Shown piece by piece: positions 1-7,962 of a DNA stretch of 34,428 nt. The position numbers and the translations under genes are program-made. Every line of letters starts with the position of its first letter. The first letter of the stretch is position 1. The notes beneath the pieces are model-generated. The model was given only the letters and a program-made list of their open reading frames with translations. It was not told where the DNA came from and ran no database searches. The stretch covers positions 1-34,428 of the forward strand of contig JAAUPI010000031.1 of NCBI GenBank assembly GCA_012035135.1, read 5' to 3'. Origin of the DNA: Microcoleus sp. CSU_2_2 (GTDB taxonomy: Bacteria > Cyanobacteriota > Cyanobacteriia > Cyanobacteriales > Microcoleaceae).

Positions 1-97
1 CGGTGCAGGCGTCGGTGTTGGCGTACCTGTCGGTGTCGGTGTCGGCGTCGGTGTCGGTGTCGGTGTCGGAGTCGGCGCAGGTGTCGGTGCAGGCGAG
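1..97. repeat. GGTGTC-type hexamer tandem repeat encoding a Thr-Pro linker
   Basis: The plus strand reads as degenerate GGTGTC/GGCGTC hexamers, interrupted by GGTGCAGGC variants. On the coding (minus) strand these are CCG-ACA (Pro-Thr) pairs with occasional Pro-Ala. The unit is two codons, so changes in copy number would keep the RTX frame and only change linker length. Confidence 0.85.
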
Positions 98-1119
98 GTA
101 GCAAAACTACGGAAAATTTCTGTACTGCGGAAATTTCCCATCGTTTGGATGACGCCAGAACCAGCATTAGTCCCAGTGGGCGCAGCAAAAAAGTCCAAAA
201 TCTGCACATCTCGAGCATTAAGCACACCATCTTGGTTCAAATCAATCACCAAACTGGTGCCATTTCGTCCCAAGCCCGTCTTTCCAGGTGCCAAATTGAG
301 CGAAAGCGTTACTCCCGGAAGGCTTAGGGAATTTATGCCGCCCGTATCTGAAATTAGGCTACCTTGAGCCGTTGTACCATCCAACTGATAAAAATCATTG
401 CCCGCCCCTCCAGATAAGGAGTCAGCACCGCCGCCACCGCCAAGGGTATTATTGCCATTTCCTCCGAATACAAAATCATTGCCCAACCCCCCATTTAAGG
501 AATCATCGCCAGCATTTCCACTCAGAAAATCATCGCCCACCCCCCCATCCAGGATGTCCTTGCCATCACCACCCAACAGGAAGTCATTGCCATCACCACC
601 AGACAGGAAGTCATCGCCAGCCAAACCACTTAGGAAATTAACGCTTGTATTCCCTGTCAGAGAATCCTTGCCACTGCCGCCTTCAATGTCTTCAATACCG
701 ATGAGATTGTCCGTTCCCTCTCCCGTTGCCGTCCCAGTTGTCAGATTAGCGACTACCGCGCCAGTTGCACCGTCATAAGAAACAAAGTCAAAACCCTCTC
801 CACCATCAACCGTGTCATTGCCTGCTTCCCCAGACAGGGAATCGTCCCCCAATCCGCCACTGAGGATATCATTCCCATCACCGCCGAAGAGGAAGTCTTT
901 GCCTTCACCGCCACTGAGAGTCGAATTGCCGAGTCCGTCAATCAGGAGATCGTCGCCAAGCCCGCCGACAAGGGAGTTATTGCCCTCTTCGCCGGAAAGA
1001 ACGTCCTTACCTCCTTGGCCGACGAGGGTATCATTTCCTGTCGCTGCGATTATCGTGTCATCGTTCGCAGTTCCTGTGAGTAGAGTGTCATTGTTATTGG
1101 GTGCAAAAATAATTGCCAT
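1..1119 (-). CDS. RTX-type calcium-binding repeat protein (C-terminus beyond window)
   Basis: The minus-strand frame opens at ATG 1119-1117 and stays open to the window edge, so only the first ~373 residues are visible. It begins MAIIFAPNNNDTLL with no signal peptide and runs directly into about a dozen glycine/aspartate nonapeptides of GGxGxDxL type (for example GGDGNDFLLGGDGKD). These are interrupted by one serralysin-like stretch (VSYDGATGAVVANL). A single EF-hand/dockerin-like loop, DLNQDGVLNARD, follows near 207-247, then a Thr-Pro linker that leaves the window. RTX repeats bind calcium and fold after export, usually through a type I (ABC/HlyD/TolC) secretor recognising a C-terminal signal, which cannot be seen here. 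AGGA lies about 10 bases before the ATG. The activity, if any, should lie past the linker. The family is clear; the function is unknown. Confidence 0.88.
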   Translation of the reverse strand, partial: MAIIFAPNNNDTLLTGTANDDTIIAATGNDTLVGQGGKDVLSGEEGNNSLVGGLGDDLLIDGLGNSTLSGGEGKDFLFGGDGNDILSGGLGDDSLSGEAGNDTVDGGEGFDFVSYDGATGAVVANLTTGTATGEGTDNLIGIEDIEGGSGKDSLTGNTSVNFLSGLAGDDFLSGGDGNDFLLGGDGKDILDGGVGDDFLSGNAGDDSLNGGLGNDFVFGGNGNNTLGGGGGADSLSGGAGNDFYQLDGTTAQGSLISDTGGINSLSLPGVTLSLNLAPGKTGLGRNGTSLVIDLNQDGVLNARDVQILDFFAAPTGTNAGSGVIQTMGNFRSTEIFRSFATSPAPTPAPTPTPTPTPTPTPTPTGTPTPTPAP

Positions 1120-1487
1120 GACTGAGTTTCCTGATGTGATGAGTCTCGGATTTTCTAGCAATATGTGCTCTACATCTATGCACACTTGAAACACATGAGT
1201 TTCTTTAAGCAATGCACTTTGAGTAATGGCGATCGCATTTCACAACCCTTGGTAGTCTGTCCTTTTTCAACCTGAGCTACAGAAATAGCGATCGCCAATT
1301 TATACAACGTGAATTCTAGGTTTCAACGGAAATGGCTTAGCATTAGCAACGCTGGCAAGACTGAGCCACGCATTTTATCCCCGATCGTAGATTTGACTCA
1401 TCATCCCGCCACCATTTACGAAGACTTCGCTCAAACCTATGCTCGAATTTATGCTCAAGATTTCTTCAGGTAAACACCCTCCCGATC
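1120..1487. other. Intergenic region without a recognisable gene
   Basis: This lies between the toxin-like gene stop and the RTX start, both on the minus strand. It holds two GCGATCGC sites (near 1229 and 1289) and the RTX ribosome binding site. I found no terminator-like hairpin and no minus-strand frame of useful length. A plus-strand frame of about 54 codons (GTG near 1309 to TAA at 1471) exists but resembles nothing I know. An immunity gene would be expected here if the upstream gene is a polymorphic toxin, and none is visible. Confidence 0.5.
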
Positions 1488-4190
1488 TCACCTGCTCTCG
1501 GATTCACCATTAGGACGCCAGATCAGCGTCTTTCTTACATTCGGCTGACCCCGTTCCATCTCAGTAGTCACTATCGTCTTTCCAGTCACTCTTGCTGCAG
1601 CCGTAAAAAAGTCTGTACACGCAGCTAAGAAAGGTTGTCTACGAGAAGTACTGGGAGGAGTATCGCATAACGGAGCGTTCACTCCAATTGAAATGATTCG
1701 AGTGTCAGGCTCACGTTGCAAAACATCCATAAACGCTTTCCGTTCTGCATGTGCGGCTTTCGCCCGTGCGTCAAGACCGTTGTCTTGTGACCCCGAACGT
1801 GCGAACTCAATGTCATGCTCGTACATAAAGTTTTCCACGGCATCTACCAACTCCGGATTCTCCGCCCAACCATTTCTGAAAATCTGACCATTTGCTGTAG
1901 TCGCGTATGTTACAGATTTGCCTTGATACTTTTGCTCTTTATCTGCAACTTTATCTGCGGCATCATGAGATGACTCAACAGCATCATTGATTTCGTCATC
2001 GGACGGAGTATGCACAATACCAAAGGGAGGAGGAGAAGCTGCATTATCCGCAGGAGGATCGAGCGGTTTGGGCTGCTCAGGAAGAGTGGGTCTTTCAGGG
2101 GCTCCTCCTTCAATGGCTTTGCGGGTCAAAATTCCCGCGACGACCTCAATACCAACTGTGGCGATCGCCTCCGCAAGGTGCTGTCCAGCTTGGTCTAAAT
2201 CTGCTTCTGTTTCAGCTTCCAATGCTCCTGTGGCAAACTCGAATATATCTTTTCCGGCTTCAAATATTTCTGTGCCAATCGTAAAGATCCCAACTCCTAG
2301 AAGCACTCCATCAACAATCCAACCTATCGGAGTGCCATGCGAGGCTGCCCAGAGTGCCATTGTCCCTGCCATGATGGCAATGTTTTCTGGTGTAAGTAGC
2401 TCCTCAAGCTGCCGAGATGCTTCATCATCAACTCTAGAGATCGCTCGCTTAAATGCCTCCTCTAGCTTCTCCAAGTTGCTCATTGTTGCGACAGATGTTG
2501 CGACAGATGATGATGGCTCACTCACATCAACAGGGGTATAGTCTGGAAAAACCTTAAGGAAACCGACAACTCGCATATTTCCCTCACCGTCCATATCGCG
2601 CTGCTTCCGATATACACCGTTTCCCTCACGGTTAATGCCAGAGCTATCACTGGTATTGCCCTCAATTGTTGTGAAAGTGCCATCAGAATTCACTGCTTCG
2701 ACAATGCCAACATGGCCACTTGTCGAGTTTCCATGCCGCCAGATCACCAAACTACCTGGCTCTGGGCGAGAGCGTCTTAGTTGGCTGGGAGAGCCATTCC
2801 AAACGGTGAGGCAGTGTTCTGATTCAGGAACTTGGGAATTGGCTTGAGTCTCACTCTCAGCAGCTTTGATGCAATATTGCGCGAAGCTCATACACCAGGG
2901 TTCTGCTGCTGCTCCACCTATCGCCTTCTGGAATTCTTCTACTTGTCTACCACGATTGTTCCCTCCCTGCTCTCGCACCCCAATGTAGGATCTAGCAACG
3001 TTTAGCAGTTTTTGTGCAGGATCGCTTAGAGGAGTTGATGTATTTGGTGGTGCTGGGATGGAGCCTGTGGCATTGTTGGTGTCGAAGGTGGCTGCCCAAG
3101 TGTCTAGACCAACGATGCCGTCTACAGCCAACCCCTTCTCCTGCTGGAACTGACGTGCAATTTGTGCACTCTGGGGACCATAAAGACCATCGACATCAAT
3201 GTTCCAGCCCCGATCGCTCATGCGCTGTTGCCATTGCTTCACCTGCTCGTCATACTTTAACGGTACTCCAGGCTCGTACTTCAGTAAGCGATCTAGAGAT
3301 GGCGATCCAGACGAGGGTGAGTTCGTGACATTGTTTGTTGCATCGACCTTTGTTGTGTCGAAGGTGGCTGCCCAGGTGTCTGGGCCGACAATACCGTCTA
3401 CACCCAGCCCCTTCTCCTGCTGAAACTGACGTGCAATCTGGGCGCTTTGCGAACCGTAGAGACCATCATCAGCAATGTTCCAGCCCCGCTCTTGCATGCG
3501 CTGTTGCCACTGTTTCACCTGCTCGTCATACTGTAACGGTACTCCAGGCTCGTACTTCAGCGGACTATCGAGGGATGATGCTTCTCGTGAGGACGAACTT
3601 GTAACGTTAGGATCGGGAAACTGGTGTCCAACCCGCTGAATGACATTTATCACCTGAGTGCCACGATCTTGTGCACTGAAGCCAGTATCAATAACACCAA
3701 CAAAGGGAGAATCTAGGCGATCGCTACTGCTAAGCCGATCTGAAGGTAGAAAATTCCCCGAATAGGTTTCCTTATCAGCTCTGTCTAGCCAAGATACTGT
3801 TGCCGACAAATTGGAGGGGTTCGGGTTAAGTAACTCGTCATATCCCCCTGCCCGATCGACTTGATCGCCACTCGGAAGAGGTGCAGTAATGGCACTATCC
3901 ATTAACGCCTTGCTTGCTTGGACAGCAGTGCGATCGATTGGAAAAATTTCGCTTTCATCTCCATATACCGATGAGGCATCAGAGCGAGCTTTCGTTGGAG
4001 TGGAACTGAGGGTGCGATCGTCCGACTCCAAAAGAGGATTCATCGGAATGCCTCCAAGAGCACTATTAGGAGGGTTACTCAGCGATCGAAAGAGATCGCG
4101 ATTAATATCAGAAATGCTACCAGGTAAACCTGTAAAGGAGTCTACTCCGGTCTTCAGGCTGTTTGCAGGATTAATTTCGTTGAGAGACAT
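1488..4190 (-). CDS. Modular polymorphic-toxin-like protein: 2x peptidoglycan-binding, CHAP, hydrophobic segment, C-terminal deaminase-like domain
   Basis: The protein has 900 residues, and AGAGG lies ~10 bases before the ATG. No signal peptide is seen. Residues 1-210 are Ser/Asp-rich and low in order; 162-183 hold a subtilase-like scrap (VGVIDTGF, then RGTQVINVI). Two near-identical PG_binding_1-type modules lie at 211-279 and 303-371. A CHAP amidase-like domain spans ~390-550, with the EPWCMSF Cys433 and SGHVGIV His493 as likely catalytic pair. Residues ~600-690 form a hydrophobic/helical region of the kind placed before toxin tips. Residues ~752-900 show HAE at 814-816, then Cys842 and Cys858 ahead of a helix (ACTDFFTAAARVTGK), as in the zinc-dependent cytidine-deaminase fold. 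Known logic: a C-terminal tip delivered into a rival cell, with wall-degrading modules helping entry. Inference: a contact-dependent or contractile-system effector. No immunity gene is visible. Architecture confidence is high; deaminase assignment is moderate. Confidence 0.75.
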   Translation of the reverse strand: MSLNEINPANSLKTGVDSFTGLPGSISDINRDLFRSLSNPPNSALGGIPMNPLLESDDRTLSSTPTKARSDASSVYGDESEIFPIDRTAVQASKALMDSAITAPLPSGDQVDRAGGYDELLNPNPSNLSATVSWLDRADKETYSGNFLPSDRLSSSDRLDSPFVGVIDTGFSAQDRGTQVINVIQRVGHQFPDPNVTSSSSREASSLDSPLKYEPGVPLQYDEQVKQWQQRMQERGWNIADDGLYGSQSAQIARQFQQEKGLGVDGIVGPDTWAATFDTTKVDATNNVTNSPSSGSPSLDRLLKYEPGVPLKYDEQVKQWQQRMSDRGWNIDVDGLYGPQSAQIARQFQQEKGLAVDGIVGLDTWAATFDTNNATGSIPAPPNTSTPLSDPAQKLLNVARSYIGVREQGGNNRGRQVEEFQKAIGGAAAEPWCMSFAQYCIKAAESETQANSQVPESEHCLTVWNGSPSQLRRSRPEPGSLVIWRHGNSTSGHVGIVEAVNSDGTFTTIEGNTSDSSGINREGNGVYRKQRDMDGEGNMRVVGFLKVFPDYTPVDVSEPSSSVATSVATMSNLEKLEEAFKRAISRVDDEASRQLEELLTPENIAIMAGTMALWAASHGTPIGWIVDGVLLGVGIFTIGTEIFEAGKDIFEFATGALEAETEADLDQAGQHLAEAIATVGIEVVAGILTRKAIEGGAPERPTLPEQPKPLDPPADNAASPPPFGIVHTPSDDEINDAVESSHDAADKVADKEQKYQGKSVTYATTANGQIFRNGWAENPELVDAVENFMYEHDIEFARSGSQDNGLDARAKAAHAERKAFMDVLQREPDTRIISIGVNAPLCDTPPSTSRRQPFLAACTDFFTAAARVTGKTIVTTEMERGQPNVRKTLIWRPNGESESR
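3078..3560 (-). repeat. Duplicated ~207-bp peptidoglycan-binding module
   Basis: Bases 3354-3560 and 3078-3284 encode two ~69-residue modules with a 276-bp offset. Both contain KYEPGVPL, YDEQVKQWQQRM, QIARQFQQEKGL and DTWAATFD, and differ at only about a dozen residues. DNA identity is high as well, so this is a fairly recent internal duplication or a homogenised pair. Confidence 0.85.
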
Positions 4191-4750
4191 TGGTATATAC
4201 CTCTGGCTACAGTATTATCACTCAGACAAAACCCACAGATCGGAACCAAATTCGTTCAATTTGAAAGAAAGCTCGTTACTACTGATACTTTTTTGACGGT
4301 ACTTTACGTGTACCAAGTTGACAAGCAATCTGAACAATCTCTGGCTTTCGGTTTTACCAGTTCATCACACTTGGCAGGCAAAAAATTATGAATTAGATCG
4401 TGTCTGAAGAGAGCGTCGATCGTATACGTATGTTGGGTTGAAGAATTAAACCCAACAAAAGTCCTAATCAATCCAGTGTGATTCACAACAGACAATCTGT
4501 GAAGATACAGTTTTGGAGAATTTGACAGGTACAGTCGATCGATTCATTATCATTTGCGTAATTATTGTAGGGGCAATCCCCCCGTGGTTGCCCGATAGAT
4601 TAGGGGTAGGCACTCTTGGCACTACCCCTACAAATTTTGCGAATCATTTAGGATCGCTATATATAAAATTTTTAGCATAAAACCCAGTAACTCTGACCTT
4701 GTTACTGGGTTTGTAATTACCGCCCATTTGCGCACGCCATCACATTTAAG
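4191..4750. other. Gene-free region with three hairpin-type repeats
   Basis: About 560 bp without a credible gene. It contains the upstream region of the toxin-like gene, an inverted repeat at 4431-4439/4449-4457 (TGTTGGGTT and AACCCAACA), and a GTAGGGGCAATCCC-type repeat at 4568-4593. A further 9-bp inverted repeat, TAGGGGTAG/CTACCCCTA, lies at 4601-4609/4622-4630, and a terminator-like hairpin at 4680-4712. A 63-codon minus-strand frame at 4304-4495 runs through the TGTTGGGTT repeat and is not convincing as a gene. Confidence 0.6.
4680..4712 (-). terminator. Hairpin terminator after the DUF7873-like gene
   Basis: A perfect 12-bp inverted repeat (AAACCCAGTAAC / GTTACTGGGTTT, 4680-4691 and 4701-4712) has a 9-base loop and lies 39 bases past the stop codon. 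Read on the minus strand it is followed by TATGCTAAAAATTTTAT, only moderately T-rich, so intrinsic termination is probable rather than certain. Confidence 0.6.
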
Positions 4751-5437
4751 TCAGGGTTTGAAATTAATAGCTTCTTCGCGAGCAAACATCACAGCTTGCT
4801 GCAATGTTTCTATCCTTTGCAATAGCTCGTTAATCCGACGTGCTGGCAAAGCTCCAGAAAACTTGACAGTGCGCCAGTAGCCGATCGTAATATCTTCGTA
4901 ATACACTTCTACTTGAGCCGGATGGTGTTCCGTAGCTTCCGCTTTAACGTGATTGCGGGGAGCTTTAAAAGTCTTGAGAGTTTGTACCGGTTCGGTTGCC
5001 CAGCAGTCGGCGGAAGGGTCGAAGTTCCAAGTCTCGGAAGCGTCCAATACTGGCAGTTTTTTGATGAATGCTTGCAAGTCTGCTAACTGCTTTTCAACGA
5101 ACAGCAAATAGCTGACGGGAACTTGGCTCAAAATTACGTTTCCGTCCACTGTTACGTCGGCGCGAGCGCGACAATTTGTCCAATCTTTGGTTGCCGTTAC
5201 ATCGAAGAGTTTGGTCAAAACTTCAGTCGTTTTGCGGATAATCTCTTCGGCTTTGATTTCAACTTTTTTGGACTCGGGTGGCAGTTGTTCGCCTTCTTCG
5301 TCTTTGGGGCGGTAAGTGCGCGAGATCCCAGATAGCAAAGCTGGCTTCTGGAGCGCTTTTTGAGCTTCTGCTAGTTCTTGGACGGAGCGGCTTTTGATGC
5401 CTTTTTCGATCGCGATAATCTGATTTAAGCGTGCCAT
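4751..5437 (-). CDS. DUF7873-type protein of unknown function
   Basis: 228 residues beginning MARLNQIIAIEKGIKSR. The whole chain matches my memory of a conserved family found in actinobacteria and cyanobacteria: an N-terminal helix with QKP, then TYRPKDEEGEQLPPE, TKDWTNCRARADVTVDG, VSYLLFVEKQL, KLPVLD, TEPVQT, ATEHHPAQ and a closing SGALPA..R..LL..I..L..AV.FAREEA. There is no signal peptide, membrane segment or known catalytic motif, so it is probably a soluble cytoplasmic protein. It stands alone, with its own consensus-like promoter upstream (5472-5500) and a hairpin terminator downstream. This suggests an independently and fairly strongly expressed gene. The function is not known to me; the family call is from memory. 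Confidence 0.75.
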   Translation of the reverse strand: MARLNQIIAIEKGIKSRSVQELAEAQKALQKPALLSGISRTYRPKDEEGEQLPPESKKVEIKAEEIIRKTTEVLTKLFDVTATKDWTNCRARADVTVDGNVILSQVPVSYLLFVEKQLADLQAFIKKLPVLDASETWNFDPSADCWATEPVQTLKTFKAPRNHVKAEATEHHPAQVEVYYEDITIGYWRTVKFSGALPARRINELLQRIETLQQAVMFAREEAINFKP

Positions 5438-5471
5438 TGTTTGATGTTATTGATGCTGAACTTATTTATGT

Positions 5472-5500
5472 AGTATAGCGTACTTCAAGATAAATGACAA
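5472..5500 (-). promoter_or_regulatory. Sigma-70-type promoter of the DUF7873-like gene
   Basis: On the minus strand TTGTCA (5500-5495) and TATACT (5477-5472) are separated by exactly 17 bases. The predicted start is near 5465, giving a ~28-base leader to the ATG at 5437. Each hexamer matches the consensus at 5 of 6 positions. Confidence 0.65.
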
Positions 5501-5538
5501 GCTTTCCTGTTTCTGGGTGGAACACGGAGGTAGCGCCC

Positions 5539-6447
5539 CTATTTACCCAGCAAATTTCCCCCCAAAAACTTAGCAAAATCTATACTGTCGCTGCGAATCA
5601 AGTGAATACCGTCATTGGTGCGCCATTCTCGCGGCGGTGGCGGTGGCAGCCACTCAAAACTCTCAGGGGGAAACAGTTGTTTCGACAAAGCTCGTATTTG
5701 CTTTCTCCTGAGTGTATCGTCAACGCGGGATTCCATCGGTATATCAAATAAAACTAACCGCGCTTTACTATTTTTTTTGATATCAGCGATTTGAGACTTA
5801 ATCAGAGCAGCTTCTTTTTTGATAGTTTCAGTCTCTTTTTCAGACAAAGGTTGGCTTTCAGCATCAAATGCCATTTGGATGCCTCTTTTCGACAATTCAG
5901 GAGTAAGAAAGCGAGCTTCGCGCTTGTCTAGTTCTTCTTTGGAAATATTTTTATCTTGTTTTCCTCGATTTTTCAAATAATAGATAAAAACGCTAACCGG
6001 GCGGTATTCTTCTCTCATTATCGGCAAATAGCGACGCACCCAATAAAAAACAGGATGATACAAAGAATCAAGTAACTCGGAATCTATTTTGCGGGAAATA
6101 GTATAGTTAATTTCTGCCAAAATAATTGGTGGCTCTACCGGACTTCTTTTAATTATTTCTAAACCTGTTTGAGTCGCGCCTCCAGCCAATGCTATACTCT
6201 GTACGCCCTCTCCAATGTCTTTAGCATTAATGTTGGCAGCTAGCGAACTGCCTACCATTACCATTTTCAGATCGGAATTATTTAGATATACATATCTTTG
6301 AGCTTTGACAATGTTAGTCTGGTTCAGGCTAGCTCCGTCAGCAGCGGGCAAAACTCCGCCGCTTACCAACGCTTGATAACAGCTCATGACAAACAGAAAA
6401 ACTAATAACGGACGCAAAATCGATCGAACTGGAAATTTCACAGGCAT
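5539..6447 (-). CDS. SGNH-hydrolase-like partner of an MBOAT O-acyltransferase
   Basis: 302 residues, with a single N-terminal membrane anchor (~residues 10-30, ILRPLLVFLFVMSCYQALV) and the rest presumably outside the membrane. VMVGSSLAANI near residue 65 fits SGNH block I with Ser in the nucleophile position, and DGIHLIRSDS near the C-terminus fits the DxxH block. This matches AlgJ/AlgX-, DltD- or PatB-like proteins that move acyl groups to polysaccharide with an MBOAT partner. The ATG lies 10 bases after the MBOAT stop, preceded by AAAGGTG, so the two are almost certainly co-transcribed. The substrate cannot be read from sequence; an exopolysaccharide or cell-wall glycan is likely. It ends about 100 bases before the DUF7873-like start region, with no clear terminator. 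Confidence 0.72.
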   Translation of the reverse strand: MPVKFPVRSILRPLLVFLFVMSCYQALVSGGVLPAADGASLNQTNIVKAQRYVYLNNSDLKMVMVGSSLAANINAKDIGEGVQSIALAGGATQTGLEIIKRSPVEPPIILAEINYTISRKIDSELLDSLYHPVFYWVRRYLPIMREEYRPVSVFIYYLKNRGKQDKNISKEELDKREARFLTPELSKRGIQMAFDAESQPLSEKETETIKKEAALIKSQIADIKKNSKARLVLFDIPMESRVDDTLRRKQIRALSKQLFPPESFEWLPPPPPREWRTNDGIHLIRSDSIDFAKFLGGNLLGK

Positions 6448-6457
6448 ATCACACCTT

Positions 6458-7962
6458 TTAGAATTGGAAGTAAATAAATTGTTTCGAGTTACCGCTATTG
6501 AGGAAGATCATTGCTAGCATAATTCCTAAGGCTAAATCTTGATAAATTCTCCACGCTTGATTTAGAGGCTTACCAGCACTGTCTTTGATGAGGTTTTGCC
6601 AAGTGGGAAAATGAGGAATGTGATAAATGACTACAGGGATGGAAAAAATTAGCGTGGGAATAATGTAAGTCCAACCTGGTTTGATTTTAACATTGCGAAA
6701 TAAACAAACTACAAACTCAACTGCTTCTTCAAATCGCGGCAGTTTGAAAAGCAGCCATCCCAAGGAAACAAAAGCAAAAATCGCTAAAACGCTAATGCTG
6801 TCAAATAATAACTGCTTCCAGATTGGTTTAGCTGTTGCTGGAATTGGATCTTTTGATTGATTTTTAGATTTGTCGAAACCAAAAAAGCGTTCTACGGCTA
6901 AACCAAATCCGTGATAAACTCCCCAAACTGCATAACTCCAAGCAGCCCCGTGCCACAAGCCACCTAAAGTCATTACTGCCATTAAGTTAACATAGGTTCG
7001 GATTTTTCCTTTGCGGTTTCCTCCGAGGGGAAAGTAGAGATAATCTCGCAGCCAAGTTGAGAGGGAAATGTGCCAGCGTCTCCAGAATTCGGAAAGGGAA
7101 CGAGAGATGTAGGGAAAGTCGAAGTTGTCGGGAATTGTGTAACCTAAAGCGGCAGCTAAACCGATCGCAATTAATGAGTAACCGGCAAAATCGGCGAATA
7201 TTTGCATTGAGTAGCCGAACAGGAGTGTGAGATTGGTAATGGTTCCCAGTCCTTGGTAGTAGGGATAGCTGAGCCAGAAGGTGTAGTCTTTTAAGTTGTC
7301 GGCGATTACCATTTGAGAAAGTAGCCGACAATGAGCGATCGAAAAATGAAATTCCACGGAATGTCTTTAATATATTTAACACTTATCTGAGGATAAAATG
7401 TCTTTGATTTTAAAATCGGCCCGGACAGTAAATTGGGGAAAAAGCTAATAAAGAATGAAGTATTTAGCAGGTGTTGGCTGAAATTGGGCGATACGTAAGT
7501 GTTTGACTCGGTTTCGTTTTTGTCTTTTTGAGTCAGTACGTCAACTATTAAGCTGATGCCTTCAAAAGTGTAAAATGAAATGCCGATCGGCAGCGGTAAT
7601 TTTAACAATAAATAAGCAATACTGCCTTCTGTTCGAGCAATATTAAAAATGTCCGTAAAAAAGTTAGTTAACAAACCAGCGTATTTAAATAAGCTCAGAA
7701 TTAATACATTGAGAACTACTCCCGATATAGCCCAAATCAAGCGCTGTTTTTTGTCGGAAATTCGGGCAACTTGAAAGCTGGCTGTGGCGTTGATGATAAT
7801 TGACAGCAGCAGGATAATTAGCAGTGCGGGCGCGCTCCAACTGTAAAATATAAAGCTCGCAATCATCAGGATGGGAACTTGCAGTTTTTGCAGCGGAGGG
7901 AAATAATATAGGGCGAAAACAATAGCAAAAAATACTAAAAAGTCAAGACTGTTGAATAACAT
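6458..7962 (-). pseudogene. MBOAT-family membrane O-acyltransferase (AlgI/DltB/PatA type), frameshifted
   Basis: Two overlapping minus-strand frames together give one AlgI-like protein. The first, from ATG 7962 (MLFNSLDFLVFFAIVFALYY), ends ...LIVGYFLKW-stop; the second continues MVIADNLKDYTFW... to 6458. Adding one A to the AAA at 7312-7314 (minus strand CTCAAATGG to CTCAAAATGG) restores GYFLKMVIADN, giving a 501-residue protein with many membrane segments. The MBOAT active-site His is in GGLWHGAAW, with WRRWHISLSTWLRDYLYFPLGG before it. The family transfers acyl groups across the membrane to glycans with an SGNH partner, which follows directly. No slippery heptamer is visible at the junction, so programmed shifting is unlikely. 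A sequencing error or a fresh mutation is the choice. The frame also runs upstream to 8283, but that part is duplicated intergenic sequence. Confidence 0.85.

Noticed and set aside
361-1060. CRISPR-like array in the RTX region
   Set aside because: The periodic ~27-base pattern comes from coding nonapeptides; there are no constant repeats with unrelated spacers.
4304-4495. 63-codon minus-strand frame as an immunity or small gene
   Set aside because: It runs through a TGTTGGGTT/AACCCAACA intergenic repeat, has no visible ribosome site and no recognisable features. It also lies upstream, not downstream, of the toxin-like gene.
7306-7320. Programmed ribosomal frameshift in the MBOAT gene
   Set aside because: There is no slippery heptamer, stimulatory stem or internal Shine-Dalgarno at the junction. 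AAATGG alone is a poor shift site.
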